Below are positions 8,324 through 16,067 of a stretch of 64,000 bases of DNA, piece by piece. Under the pieces are notes generated by a model that did no database searches, was not told where the DNA came from, and worked only from the letters and a program-made list of their open reading frames with translations. Numbering within the stretch: position 1 is the stretch's first letter; each line of letters begins with the position of its first letter. The stretch lies in NCBI GenBank assembly GCA_002371625.1, contig DFFV01000091.1, positions 1 through 64,000 on the forward strand, given 5' to 3'. The stretch is from Ruminococcus sp. UBA3767. Lineage in GTDB: Bacteria; Bacillota; Clostridia; Oscillospirales; Ruminococcaceae. A program made the position numbers and the translations under genes.

Positions 8324-8377
8324 TCACTTGCGCTATTTCTGCCAATTATAGAATACACTATATTGGAGGAATAATTT

Positions 8378-8995
8378 ATGACAAACAGTAAAAAATTATC
8401 TACAAGAAAGCTCGTTATCATCGGTATGATGAGCGCAGTTGCAACAGTTATCTACTACCTTGATTTTCCTATCCCGTTTCTTTTGCCCAACTTTATAAAG
8501 CTTGATTTTTCAAACGTTATCTCGCTGCTTGGCGGATTTGCAATGGGACCGTTAGAAGGTATCATAATCTGCCTGATCAAAAACCTTGTACACCTCGTTA
8601 TCAAGGGATTTGGCACAACATACGGAATAGGAGATATATTTGACTTTGTAACAAGTGCTTTCTTTGTACTTGTTTCTGCAACGATATATCACAGAAACAA
8701 AACCAAGAAAGGTGCAATAATTGCTACTTTTGTTGGAATGATCGGTTTCACAGTTATAAGTCTTCCGCTCAACTATTTTATCGTATATCCGATCTACATT
8801 AAAGCATTCGGCGGTGAGGCAGCCGTAATGGGAGCTTACAGAGAGCTGCTTCCCGGCATCAGGAATCTGTTCTCAGCACTTTGCATCTTCAATCTCCCGT
8901 TCACCTTTGTTAAAGGTTTGCTCTGCTCGATAATAACGATAATAGTCTATAAACCGCTTTCACCTGTCATAAAAGGTGCAAAGAACCAGACATAA
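8378..8995 (+). CDS. ribU: Riboflavin ECF transporter, substrate-binding S component
   Basis: A 205-residue membrane protein with about six helices. It binds extracellular riboflavin and works with a shared energy-coupling EcfAA'T module encoded elsewhere. RibU features are the N-terminal LVIIGMMSAVATVIYYLDFPIPFLLPNFIKLDFS and the IKNLVHLVIKGFGTTYGIGDIFDF helix region. The basic C-terminus is typical. The FMN riboswitch directly upstream supports the substrate. Ribosome site is TTGGAGGA before 8378. Confidence 0.93.
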   Translation: MTNSKKLSTRKLVIIGMMSAVATVIYYLDFPIPFLLPNFIKLDFSNVISLLGGFAMGPLEGIIICLIKNLVHLVIKGFGTTYGIGDIFDFVTSAFFVLVSATIYHRNKTKKGAIIATFVGMIGFTVISLPLNYFIVYPIYIKAFGGEAAVMGAYRELLPGIRNLFSALCIFNLPFTFVKGLLCSIITIIVYKPLSPVIKGAKNQT

Positions 8996-8999
8996 ATCC

Positions 9000-9027
9000 A
9001 AAGCTCCTCTGAAAAGGGGAGCTTTTT
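9000..9027 (+). terminator. ribU terminator
   Basis: Stem AAGCTCC / GGAGCTT with a short loop, followed by a run of T. Confidence 0.8.
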
Positions 9028-9039
9028 TGCGGCGCAAAC

Positions 9040-9183
9040 GAGGAAGATCTGATCGCAGCACGCTGCCGATACAGAGGCACTTCGGTGGAATATGCACGCT
9101 TTTCAAAGGCTATGGACTTACCTCAGCAGCGTGAACGAGTGACCGTTGACGGGCTGGGGAATATCGGGGTTGGGAAGTATTAG
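9040..9183 (+). pseudogene. Headless C-terminal fragment resembling a phage minor capsid (head) protein
   Basis: An open frame with no start near its 5' end reads EEDLIAARCRYRGTSVEY, then ARFSKAMDLPQQRERVTVDG, ending GKY-stop. The Y-R-x-T-S-V-x-Y pattern and the near-terminal position resemble the tail of minor head proteins of Firmicutes siphophages; this is from memory. It begins immediately after the ribU terminator, so the 5' part has been lost. The neighbouring truncated scaffold gene supports a prophage origin. Confidence 0.45.
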
Positions 9184-9189
9184 AAACGC

Positions 9190-9492
9190 TTGACAAATGC
9201 TGTCGGACAGCCTATAATAGAAGTGAAGAAAACTACTCTTACGGGCGAACCAAATACAATAACTCAAAGAACAACTACAAAAGGTGGTATTGATCGCAAT
9301 TACTATGGTTCAAACGGTAAGCAAGAAAAACAGATATCCAATCATGATCATGGTAACCCAAAAGCACACCCGTTTGGTAAAAACGGAGAACATGCTCATG
9401 ATTATATCTATGATGATGAAGGAAATTTGATAGATAGACCTCGAAGAGAACTGACAGATGATGAGAGAAAGGAGAATGAAGATATACTATGA
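9190..9492 (+). CDS. Hypothetical phage-remnant protein (100 aa)
   Basis: In the same frame as the upstream fragment, separated from it by one TAG codon at 9181; the first usable start is a weak TTG at 9190 without a clear ribosome site. The sequence is polar, with IDRNYYGSNGKQEKQISNHDHGNPKAHPFGKNGEHAHDY and DRPRRELTDDERKENEDIL. It is His/Asn/Gly-rich and has no membrane segment. I associate such proteins with phage head-gene neighbourhoods but know no function. It may be the tail of a longer, interrupted protein. Confidence 0.45.
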   Translation: MTNAVGQPIIEVKKTTLTGEPNTITQRTTTKGGIDRNYYGSNGKQEKQISNHDHGNPKAHPFGKNGEHAHDYIYDDEGNLIDRPRRELTDDERKENEDIL

Positions 9493-9719
9493 AAGCTGAT
9501 GTGTTGAAGGATAGAATAAATTCATTAATTGGCTTCATTGGATTCGATTATAAGAATCAACCTTGTGGAATTGATCCAATTAATCATTCTCACTATGAAA
9601 TGTGGTACGGTAAAAAAAACTTTGTAGCAAAGAGTATAGATGAGGTGATGTCTGTTCAACTTTTTGATGGAAAATCGTTAAATCAAATTTGTGATAATAT
9701 CAAAAACATTGATTATTAA
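9489..9719 (+). CDS. Hypothetical protein (76 aa), partner of the preceding frame
   Basis: Overlaps the preceding stop by four bases (ATGA), so translationally coupled; AAAGGAGA lies upstream. The 76 residues (FIGFDYKNQPCGIDPINHSHYEMWYGKKNF...VAKSIDEVMSVQLFDGKSLNQI) form a small soluble protein. The coupling and small size are reminiscent of toxin-immunity or phage accessory pairs, but I recognise no family. It ends before a terminator. Confidence 0.5.
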   Translation: MKADVLKDRINSLIGFIGFDYKNQPCGIDPINHSHYEMWYGKKNFVAKSIDEVMSVQLFDGKSLNQICDNIKNIDY

Positions 9720-9747
9720 ACCGCCCTCACCCGAGAGCGGTTTTCTT
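9718..9747 (+). terminator. Terminator after the 76-aa gene
   Basis: AAACCGC pairs with GCGGTTT, followed by TCTTA. Confidence 0.6.
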
Positions 9748-9772
9748 ATACCCAAAACTTAATACGAATATC

Positions 9773-9805
9773 AGCGTCATGCCCTTAGGCTTGGCGCTTT
9801 TATTA
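9773..9805 (+). terminator. Hairpin/terminator inside prophage remnant
   Basis: AGCGTCATGCC pairs with GGCTTGGCGCT (one mismatch, one wobble) around CTTA, followed by TTTATT. It sits upstream of the truncated scaffold gene, as intergenic terminators do in phage head operons. Confidence 0.5.
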
Positions 9806-9879
9806 TGTCCGGAATGACGAGAAACTATCAAGCAATGCGGAAAGGTACCATGATAAAAAAATGAAAGCGAGGAATTATT

Positions 9880-10050
9880 ATGAAACGTGAAGACGTAACG
9901 AAAATCTTTGAAGGGGCTACCGAGGAGCAGATCAACCAACTGCTCAATATCAACTCAGCCGACATCGGCAATGCAAAGAAAAAGCTCGAGACCGATGAAA
10001 ATGGGAGCTTTAATTTAACCTATTGCTTTTCATTTACAAATATGATATAA
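9880..10050 (+). pseudogene. Truncated phage capsid scaffolding protein (GP20-like) N-terminus
   Basis: ATG after AGCGAGGAA opens a 56-codon frame. Residues 1-40 (MKREDVTKIFEGATEEQINQ, then LLNINSADIGNAKKKLETDE) match the N-terminus of minor structural GP20/scaffolding proteins of Firmicutes phages. These normally continue as a coiled coil of 180-200 residues. Here the homology breaks at about residue 40 and the frame ends at 10050. The break carries the promoter of the following LRR gene, so this is a deletion scar. Confidence 0.7.
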
Positions 10051-10051
10051 T
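10023..10051 (+). promoter_or_regulatory. Sigma-A promoter of the first LRR-CWB2 gene
   Basis: TTGCTT (10023-10028), 17-bp spacer, TATAAT (10046-10051). It overlaps the end of the truncated scaffold frame. Confidence 0.7.
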
Positions 10052-10082
10052 TCAAATTGAAATAGGATAGGGGGGATCTGAG

Positions 10083-12272
10083 TTGAAAAAGAAAGTATTA
10101 TCAATAGCTCTGGCACTTTTGCTTTCCGTTGGCTCTGCTTCGGTATTACCGCAAAACAGCTTTGCAAAGCAAACAGCTATCACTGCCTCGGCTGAGTCTA
10201 ATAGTGATTTCGAGTACACGGTAGGAACAAATACACTTGGGAAAAAATACATCGTTCTGACCGCTTATAAAGGCAAAGCAAAAGATGTTGTCGTTCCCGA
10301 AACGATAAACGGTATCACGGTAAAATACTTGAATGAAAGTGTATTCCAAGGGAACAAGACTATTGAAAACGTTAAGATACTTGCGCCGTTAGACTATATT
10401 GTCCAGAACGCTTTTAAAGACTGTACTTCTTTAAAAAGAGCCGAGCTTTCAAACGAAATAGATTTTACATATTTCAGCGTTTTTGAAAACTGTACAAGCC
10501 TTGAAAGTGTAAAGCTGCCCGATAAGCTCACTCGCTTAAATTCAGATTATTTCAAAGGCTGCACGAAGCTGTCTGATATTACGTTTCCATCAGCTATAAC
10601 AAGCATTCCCGGTTCTGCTCTTGAAGACACTAAATGGCTTGCAGACAGGAGAAAGGAAAGCTCACTTGTTTTGGTTAACGGCATATTAGTTGACGGTAAA
10701 ACATACAAAGATGCAGAGCTTACTATACCGTCCAACGTAAAAGCGATCTCATCTTACGCTTTCTCGGGAAACAAGGATCTTGTCAGCATAAATATACCAA
10801 GCACAGTTTCTTCAATTGGTGAATTTGCTTTTGATCACTGTGAAAATCTTGAAAAAGCTGTGATCAACTGTAAGGTCAAACAATTAAGCTCAACTTTTAA
10901 CTGGTGCAAAAAGCTGAATAATGTTACTTTGTGTGAAGGGATCGAAAGTCTTCAGAACTATGTTTTCGGGCGCTGTGAATCACTAAAAAGCATCAAACTG
11001 CCAAGTACTATCAAAGAAATCGGCTTTGAAGCATTCTATTACTGCTCTAACCTTGAACAGATAAATCTTCCAAACGGTTTAGAAACAATAGGTTATCACG
11101 CATTTGGTTCTTGTTATAAGCTCGAAAAATTATCACTTCCTCAAAGCATGAGATCTATTGGCATTGGTGCATTCAAATATAGTGGGTTAAGCGAGCTTTA
11201 CATACCGGCAAATGTTGAGAAGATACAAGATGAGGCAATGCAGGTATTGAATCCCCTTAAACTCCGTATATACTGTCATAAAAAATCGTACACAGCAAAA
11301 TATGTACAGGATAATAACATCAAGGCTGTTTTGTTGCCCGAATATCTGAGACTGGCAGGACAGGGAAGATATGAGACTGCTGTAAGCATTTCAAAAGAAA
11401 CGTTCACAAGTACCGATACCGTGGTTCTTGCATACAGCATGAACTACGCCGATGCTTTGGCAGGCGTTCCGTTTGCAAAGCATTTAAATGCTCCGATACT
11501 TCTCACAAATACAAATGAGCTTGACCGGAATGCACTTTTTGAAATGCACAGACTGCGTGCTAAAAACGTTAAAATACTCGGCGGCGAGGGTGCGATAAGC
11601 GATAAAGTTGTAACAGCGCTCGAAAACAGCGGATTCAACGTTGAAAGGATCGCAGGAAAAACACGTTTTTCAACCGCAGCTGCTATCGCTGAAAAGCTCA
11701 ACGAATCGCCTGAGGAAGTATTCTTTGTTTACGGGCTCAATTACGCTGATGCGCTTTCAGCAAGTTCTATCGCATCTATAAAGAATGCACCTATAATCTA
11801 TCTTACTACAAAAGGCGAGCTTGACAGCTACACCAAGGCATATCTTGAAAAGCTGAAAAACAAAAAATGCGTTAAAAAAGCTTATGTTATCGGCGGCGAA
11901 GGAGTTATCAGTAACGATATGATGAACAATACAGCAAAGGCTCTGGGACTTTCCAAGGCAACAAGGGTCGCAGGCGATGACAGGTTCAGCACTTGCATTG
12001 AAGTCAACAAGATGTTTGCAGATGATCTCAGCGGCAAAACGATATGCGTAGCAACGGGTATGGATTTCCCCGATGCGCTTGCAGGCGGTGTTTACGCAGC
12101 AAAGAACAACGCTCCGCTGTTTCTTATCAACGGCAAAACTAAAACGCCTTCCCTGAGCGATCTGCAAAAGGATTATCTTAAACAAAAGAAACCAGATAAA
12201 ACTACAATTTTCGGCGGGATAGGTGTTGTGCCTGATGAGCACGTTATTGATTTAGATAAATGCTCGATTTGA
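10083..12272 (+). CDS. Secreted LRR_5 (BspA-type) protein with three cell wall binding repeats 2
   Basis: A 729-residue surface protein starting with TTG at 10083 after a G-rich ribosome site. Residues 1-37 form a signal peptide (KKK, hydrophobic core, cut near ITASA). Residues about 65-395 are leucine-rich repeats of the BspA/LRR_5 kind (units such as SIGEFAFDHCENLEKA and EIGFEAFYYCSNLEQI). Residues about 421-729 hold three CWB2 units, each opening with a basic A-G-x-x-R-[FY]-x-T motif (AGQGRYET, AGKTRFST, AGDDRFST). CWB2 domains non-covalently anchor proteins to wall polymers in Clostridia. The role is probably adhesion or substrate/host interaction. It is a paralogue of the gene at 20243. 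Confidence 0.92.
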   Translation: MKKKVLSIALALLLSVGSASVLPQNSFAKQTAITASAESNSDFEYTVGTNTLGKKYIVLTAYKGKAKDVVVPETINGITVKYLNESVFQGNKTIENVKILAPLDYIVQNAFKDCTSLKRAELSNEIDFTYFSVFENCTSLESVKLPDKLTRLNSDYFKGCTKLSDITFPSAITSIPGSALEDTKWLADRRKESSLVLVNGILVDGKTYKDAELTIPSNVKAISSYAFSGNKDLVSINIPSTVSSIGEFAFDHCENLEKAVINCKVKQLSSTFNWCKKLNNVTLCEGIESLQNYVFGRCESLKSIKLPSTIKEIGFEAFYYCSNLEQINLPNGLETIGYHAFGSCYKLEKLSLPQSMRSIGIGAFKYSGLSELYIPANVEKIQDEAMQVLNPLKLRIYCHKKSYTAKYVQDNNIKAVLLPEYLRLAGQGRYETAVSISKETFTSTDTVVLAYSMNYADALAGVPFAKHLNAPILLTNTNELDRNALFEMHRLRAKNVKILGGEGAISDKVVTALENSGFNVERIAGKTRFSTAAAIAEKLNESPEEVFFVYGLNYADALSASSIASIKNAPIIYLTTKGELDSYTKAYLEKLKNKKCVKKAYVIGGEGVISNDMMNNTAKALGLSKATRVAGDDRFSTCIEVNKMFADDLSGKTICVATGMDFPDALAGGVYAAKNNAPLFLINGKTKTPSLSDLQKDYLKQKKPDKTTIFGGIGVVPDEHVIDLDKCSI

Positions 12273-12277
12273 TGATC

Positions 12278-12308
12278 TGCTCCCTTGCAAAAGCAGGGGA
12301 GCATTCTT
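12278..12308 (+). terminator. Terminator after first LRR-CWB2 gene
   Basis: TGCTCCC / GGGGAGCA stem (12278-12284 with 12296-12303) followed by TTCTTAT. Confidence 0.65.
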
Positions 12309-12367
12309 ATATATATTTGTTCATGAGATAGTATCTATCATCTTTTCTTTGCCATATCATATTATAT

Positions 12368-12396
12368 TTGACCTTGATAGAATAATATGATATAAT
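12368..12396 (+). promoter_or_regulatory. Sigma-A promoter of CDF transporter gene
   Basis: TTGACC (12368-12373), 17-bp spacer, TATAAT (12391-12396). The leader then contains a small hairpin (ACAGCGAC / GTTGCTGT, 12402-12428). Confidence 0.8.
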
Positions 12397-12471
12397 ATCT
12401 TTACAGCGACACTTTGCAAGTTGCTGTATGGTTTATCATATACAATACTCTAAGTTCTCGGGGGCGGTCAT

Positions 12472-13596
12472 TTGAGCGATAATACTACTGTTATAAACAG
12501 AGATAAAATAATTGTAAAAACAAGCATTATAGGTATAATAACCAATGTTTTTCTTTCTGCATTTAAAGCAGGTGTCGGGCTTCTTGCCAACTCGATAGCG
12601 GTTATTCTTGATGCTGTCAATAACCTTTCAGATGCACTTTCATCTGTTATAACTATCGTTGGCACTAAGCTGGCAGGCAAAGCACCTGATAAAAAGCATC
12701 CGCTTGGCTACGGCAGGATAGAATATCTTAGCGCTATGATAGTTTCTGCTATCGTTCTATATGCAGGTATGACCTCACTGGTCGAATCAATAAAGAAGAT
12801 AATACATCCGCAGGAAGCAGATTATAACGCAGTTTCAATTATTATAATCTCAGTCGCTATCGTTGCGAAGATACTGCTCGGAACTTTTGTTAAGGCTCAG
12901 GGCAAAAAGGCAAATTCAACTGCGCTGGTCGCATCAGGCTCGGACGCACTTTTTGACGCTGTCCTTTCGGCTTCGGTACTGGCTTCGGCTATCATCTACC
13001 TTATAACAAAGGTTTCGCTTGAGGCTTATGTAGGTGTTGTTATTTCTCTGTTCATTCTTAAAGCAGGTTTGGAAATGATGTTTGAAACTGTAGACGATAT
13101 CCTCGGCAAGAGGACGGACAAGGAGCTTAGCAAAAAGATAAAAAACATCATCACAAAAGAGCCTGAGGTACGTGGAGCTTACGATCTTGTAATAAGTAAT
13201 TACGGACCTGATAAGAATATAGCTTCGGTTCACGTTGAGCTCAGGGACACAATGACCGTAGAAGAGGTCGATACGCTGACAAGGCGAATCGAGAGCAATG
13301 TTTACAGTGAAACAGGTGTTATAATCACAGGTGTCGGAGTATATTCTTACAACACAAGTGACAGCGAGGCCGCAAAAGTGAGAAACACAGTTATGGAAAA
13401 GGTTCTTGCGCACGACTGGGCTTTGCAGCTGCATGGTTTCTATGCAGACACAAGCGCAAAAACAATGCGGTTTGATGTTGTAATGAGCTTTGAGATAAGT
13501 GCTAAAGAAGGACTTGAAGAGCTTTATAATGAGCTAAAACCGTTATTCCCGGATTACGATATACAAATATCCCCGGACGTTGATATTTCAGACTGA
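12472..13596 (+). CDS. Cation diffusion facilitator family transporter
   Basis: A 374-residue CDF exporter (Zn/Mn/Fe type) with six transmembrane helices (about 15-210) and a cytoplasmic ferredoxin-like domain. TM2 carries DAVNNLSDALSS, TM5 carries SGSDALFDAVLS (the metal-site Asp residues), and the KKHPLGYGRIEYL loop is diagnostic. A C-terminal extension of about 80 residues after the usual dimerisation domain is seen in many Firmicutes members. The start is TTG at 12472 after GGGGGCGG. Metal specificity cannot be read from sequence; the usual TM2 HxxxD is replaced by NxxxD. Confidence 0.92.
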   Translation: MSDNTTVINRDKIIVKTSIIGIITNVFLSAFKAGVGLLANSIAVILDAVNNLSDALSSVITIVGTKLAGKAPDKKHPLGYGRIEYLSAMIVSAIVLYAGMTSLVESIKKIIHPQEADYNAVSIIIISVAIVAKILLGTFVKAQGKKANSTALVASGSDALFDAVLSASVLASAIIYLITKVSLEAYVGVVISLFILKAGLEMMFETVDDILGKRTDKELSKKIKNIITKEPEVRGAYDLVISNYGPDKNIASVHVELRDTMTVEEVDTLTRRIESNVYSETGVIITGVGVYSYNTSDSEAAKVRNTVMEKVLAHDWALQLHGFYADTSAKTMRFDVVMSFEISAKEGLEELYNELKPLFPDYDIQISPDVDISD

Positions 13597-13614
13597 TTGT
13601 GAGGCAGAGTAATT

Positions 13615-15696
13615 ATGAAAAATTCCGCTACTTTCCAAGCTACTGATATCATATCAGGATACAAGTGCAGACCCGGCATCTACACTTTAAACGGTGCATC
13701 GGCTATGCTTCATGCCGTTAATTTTACTGTTCACTCGGCAAATGCGACCAGGTGCAGCGTTGTGCTTTTCAACAGGGGAGAGACCAAGCCTTTTGTTGAG
13801 ATACCCATACCAAACAGCTATAGGATCGGTGATACATGGTCAATAATGATCTATGATCTTGATATTTACGAGATAGAATACTGCTATCGTTTATCAGGCG
13901 AGTATGCTCCCGAAAAAGGGCTTTTGTTCAACAAAAAGACCAACATTCTCGATCCCTACGCCAAGGCAGTAACAGGGCAGAGCGTATGGGGCAAAAAGTC
14001 AGGTGCGACCGACTGCTACCACGCAAGAGTATGCCGTGATGATTTTGAATGGGGAAACTTTGCTAAAAAGGACATTGAGTTTGCCGACCTTGTTATTTAT
14101 GAGCTTCACGTAAGAGGCTTCACCAAGAGTGAGACCTCGGGAGTTAAATTCAACGGCACATTCAACGGTGTCAGCGAAAAGATACCTTATCTAAAAAAAC
14201 TCGGTGTTAATGCTATCGAGCTTATGCCGATTTTTGAATTTGACGAGCTTTATGAGGAAAGGGAATACAACGGCAAAAAGCTGATAAACTACTGGGGCTA
14301 CAACACGACCTGCTTTTTTGCACCTAACACGAGCTACGCTTCCGGAATAGAGTACAACCACGAAGGCGATGAGCTTAAAACTCTGATACGCACCTGCAAT
14401 GAAAACGGGATACTTGTATTCCTTGATGTTGTTTTTAATCACACATCAGAGGGCAACGAGAACGGTTCGATCTTCTCATTCAAGGGGCTTGACAATAACG
14501 TTTACTATATGCTGACTCCCGAAGGAAAGTACGTTAATTTCAGCGGCTGCGGAAATACACTGAACTGTAATCACCCTGTCGTTCAGCAGTTTATTCTGGA
14601 CTGCCTGAGATACTGGGTAATAGAATACCGTGTTGACGGTTTCAGGTTCGACCTTGCTTCTATCCTCGGACGAAGCGAAGACGGCACACCGCTTGAAAAC
14701 CCTCCTTTGCTTAAAATGATCGCTTATGACCCGATACTAAGCGGTGTAAAGCTGATAGCTGAGGCTTGGGACGCAGGCGGACTATATCAGGTAGGCAGTT
14801 TTCCTTCGTGGAACCGCTGGGCTGAATGGAACGGAAGATTCAGAGACGACCTGAGGTGCTTTTTAAAGGGTGATAACGGCTTGGCATGGGCTGCTGTTCA
14901 GAGATTGACCGGCTCTGCAGATCTGTATCCTCCCGAGAGAGCACACAATGCCTCGGTAAATTTCCTTACCTGCCACGATGGCTTTACTATGTATGACCTT
15001 TACAGCTACAATGTAAAGCACAACCTTGAAAACGGTTGGAACAACACGGACGGCGATAACAGCATTACAAGCTGGAATTGCGGCTTTGAGGGCGAGACCG
15101 ACAACAAGGAGATCAACGACCTGAGAATAAGAATGGTCAAGAATGCGTTCTGTGCGCTTTTATGCAGCAGGGGAGCAGTGATGTTCTATGCAGGCGATGA
15201 GTTCTGTAACACGCAATTCGGTAACAACAATGCTTATTGTCAGGACAACGAGGTTTCATGGCTGGATTGGACGAGAGCTAAAAAGTACAAGGAAGTAACC
15301 GACTTTGTTACTGACCTTATAGCATACAGGAAAAAGCATAGCATAATCAGAAAGGCTTCAAATGAACGTTCATTTGGTTTTCCCGATATAAGCATACATA
15401 ATTCAAAGGCATGGAACGATCAGTTTTACGACCACGACCATGTAATCGGCGTTATGTTTGCCGGTAAGAATAAAAAAGGCACTGATGATGCGGTGTTCAT
15501 CGGGATAAATGCTTACTGGGAAAAATGTCCCGTCGAGCTTCCGCAGCTGCCCGAGGGGTACTGCTGGAACGTTGATTTTTACACTTATGCACCACACAGC
15601 AAAACAACAAATTATAACGAAACGATTAACAAAAACGGTAATGTTCTTGAGCTTGCTCCACGAAGTGTGGTCATAGCTTCGGCGGTGAATAAATAA
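13615..15696 (+). CDS. glgX: GlgX-like glycogen debranching enzyme / isoamylase (GH13)
   Basis: A 693-residue cytoplasmic alpha-1,6-glucosidase of the isoamylase/pullulanase group; no signal peptide. The N-terminal beta-sandwich (CBM48-like, 1-140) precedes the (beta/alpha)8 barrel. The four GH13 regions are visible: I DVVFNHT, II GFRFDLAS (Asp nucleophile), III AEAWD (Glu acid) and IV FLTCHDG. The MFYAGDEFCNTQFGNNNAYCQDNEVSWLDW segment is typical of GlgX/TreX. Likely degrades storage glycogen branches. 18 bp downstream of the CDF gene, so possibly co-transcribed. Confidence 0.92.
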   Translation: MKNSATFQATDIISGYKCRPGIYTLNGASAMLHAVNFTVHSANATRCSVVLFNRGETKPFVEIPIPNSYRIGDTWSIMIYDLDIYEIEYCYRLSGEYAPEKGLLFNKKTNILDPYAKAVTGQSVWGKKSGATDCYHARVCRDDFEWGNFAKKDIEFADLVIYELHVRGFTKSETSGVKFNGTFNGVSEKIPYLKKLGVNAIELMPIFEFDELYEEREYNGKKLINYWGYNTTCFFAPNTSYASGIEYNHEGDELKTLIRTCNENGILVFLDVVFNHTSEGNENGSIFSFKGLDNNVYYMLTPEGKYVNFSGCGNTLNCNHPVVQQFILDCLRYWVIEYRVDGFRFDLASILGRSEDGTPLENPPLLKMIAYDPILSGVKLIAEAWDAGGLYQVGSFPSWNRWAEWNGRFRDDLRCFLKGDNGLAWAAVQRLTGSADLYPPERAHNASVNFLTCHDGFTMYDLYSYNVKHNLENGWNNTDGDNSITSWNCGFEGETDNKEINDLRIRMVKNAFCALLCSRGAVMFYAGDEFCNTQFGNNNAYCQDNEVSWLDWTRAKKYKEVTDFVTDLIAYRKKHSIIRKASNERSFGFPDISIHNSKAWNDQFYDHDHVIGVMFAGKNKKGTDDAVFIGINAYWEKCPVELPQLPEGYCWNVDFYTYAPHSKTTNYNETINKNGNVLELAPRSVVIASAVNK

Positions 15697-15704
15697 AAGC
15701 AGAG

Positions 15705-15738
15705 GCACCTTGGCATTGAATGCTGAGGTGCTTTTTTG
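15705..15738 (+). terminator. glgX terminator
   Basis: GCACCTTGGCATT-type stem closing with AATGCTGAGGTGC, followed by TTTTTTGTTTT. Confidence 0.85.
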
Positions 15739-16067
15739 TTTTCGCAAGCCTGCTCTCTGTTCAAAAAATGAACTAAAATATACAAATGTTATGTTTTACT
15801 TTCGAAAGATGTTGTATAATATGTCAATGGATTTTCCGACTGGATTATGCTATAATATAGATGTTAAACAAATTGAATTGTTCACTTTTTGATAATAATT
15901 GCGCAATTATATAAATAATTATTATCTAAAAGCAGAATACAATGAATTTTAAAAGAAGAATTGCAGCTATCACATTAGCTGTGACAATGGTGCAGCAAGA
16001 GTAGTATACAGAGGTCACTCTTTATACCGAGGCTAATATCATTTAATTAGATTAAGGAGAAACGCAA
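15739..16067 (+). promoter_or_regulatory. AT-rich intergenic region with promoter(s) and first copy of duplicated leader
   Basis: About 330 bp without an intact gene. It holds an extended -10 element (TGCTATAAT, TATAAT at 15851-15856) and another TATAAT-like box at 15814-15819. It then has a 20-codon signal-peptide-like frame (see 15942) and the leader repeat that recurs at 16704. Nothing else recognised. Confidence 0.5.
15942..16004 (+). pseudogene. 20-codon signal-peptide-like stub
   Basis: ATG opens M-N-F-K-R-R-I-A-A-I-T-L-A-V-T-M-V-Q-Q-E-stop. Positively charged start plus a short hydrophobic stretch looks like the beginning of a secreted protein or lantibiotic-type leader whose body is gone. 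Its last ten codons belong to the duplicated leader block. Function unknown; it may be a chance remnant. Confidence 0.3.
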
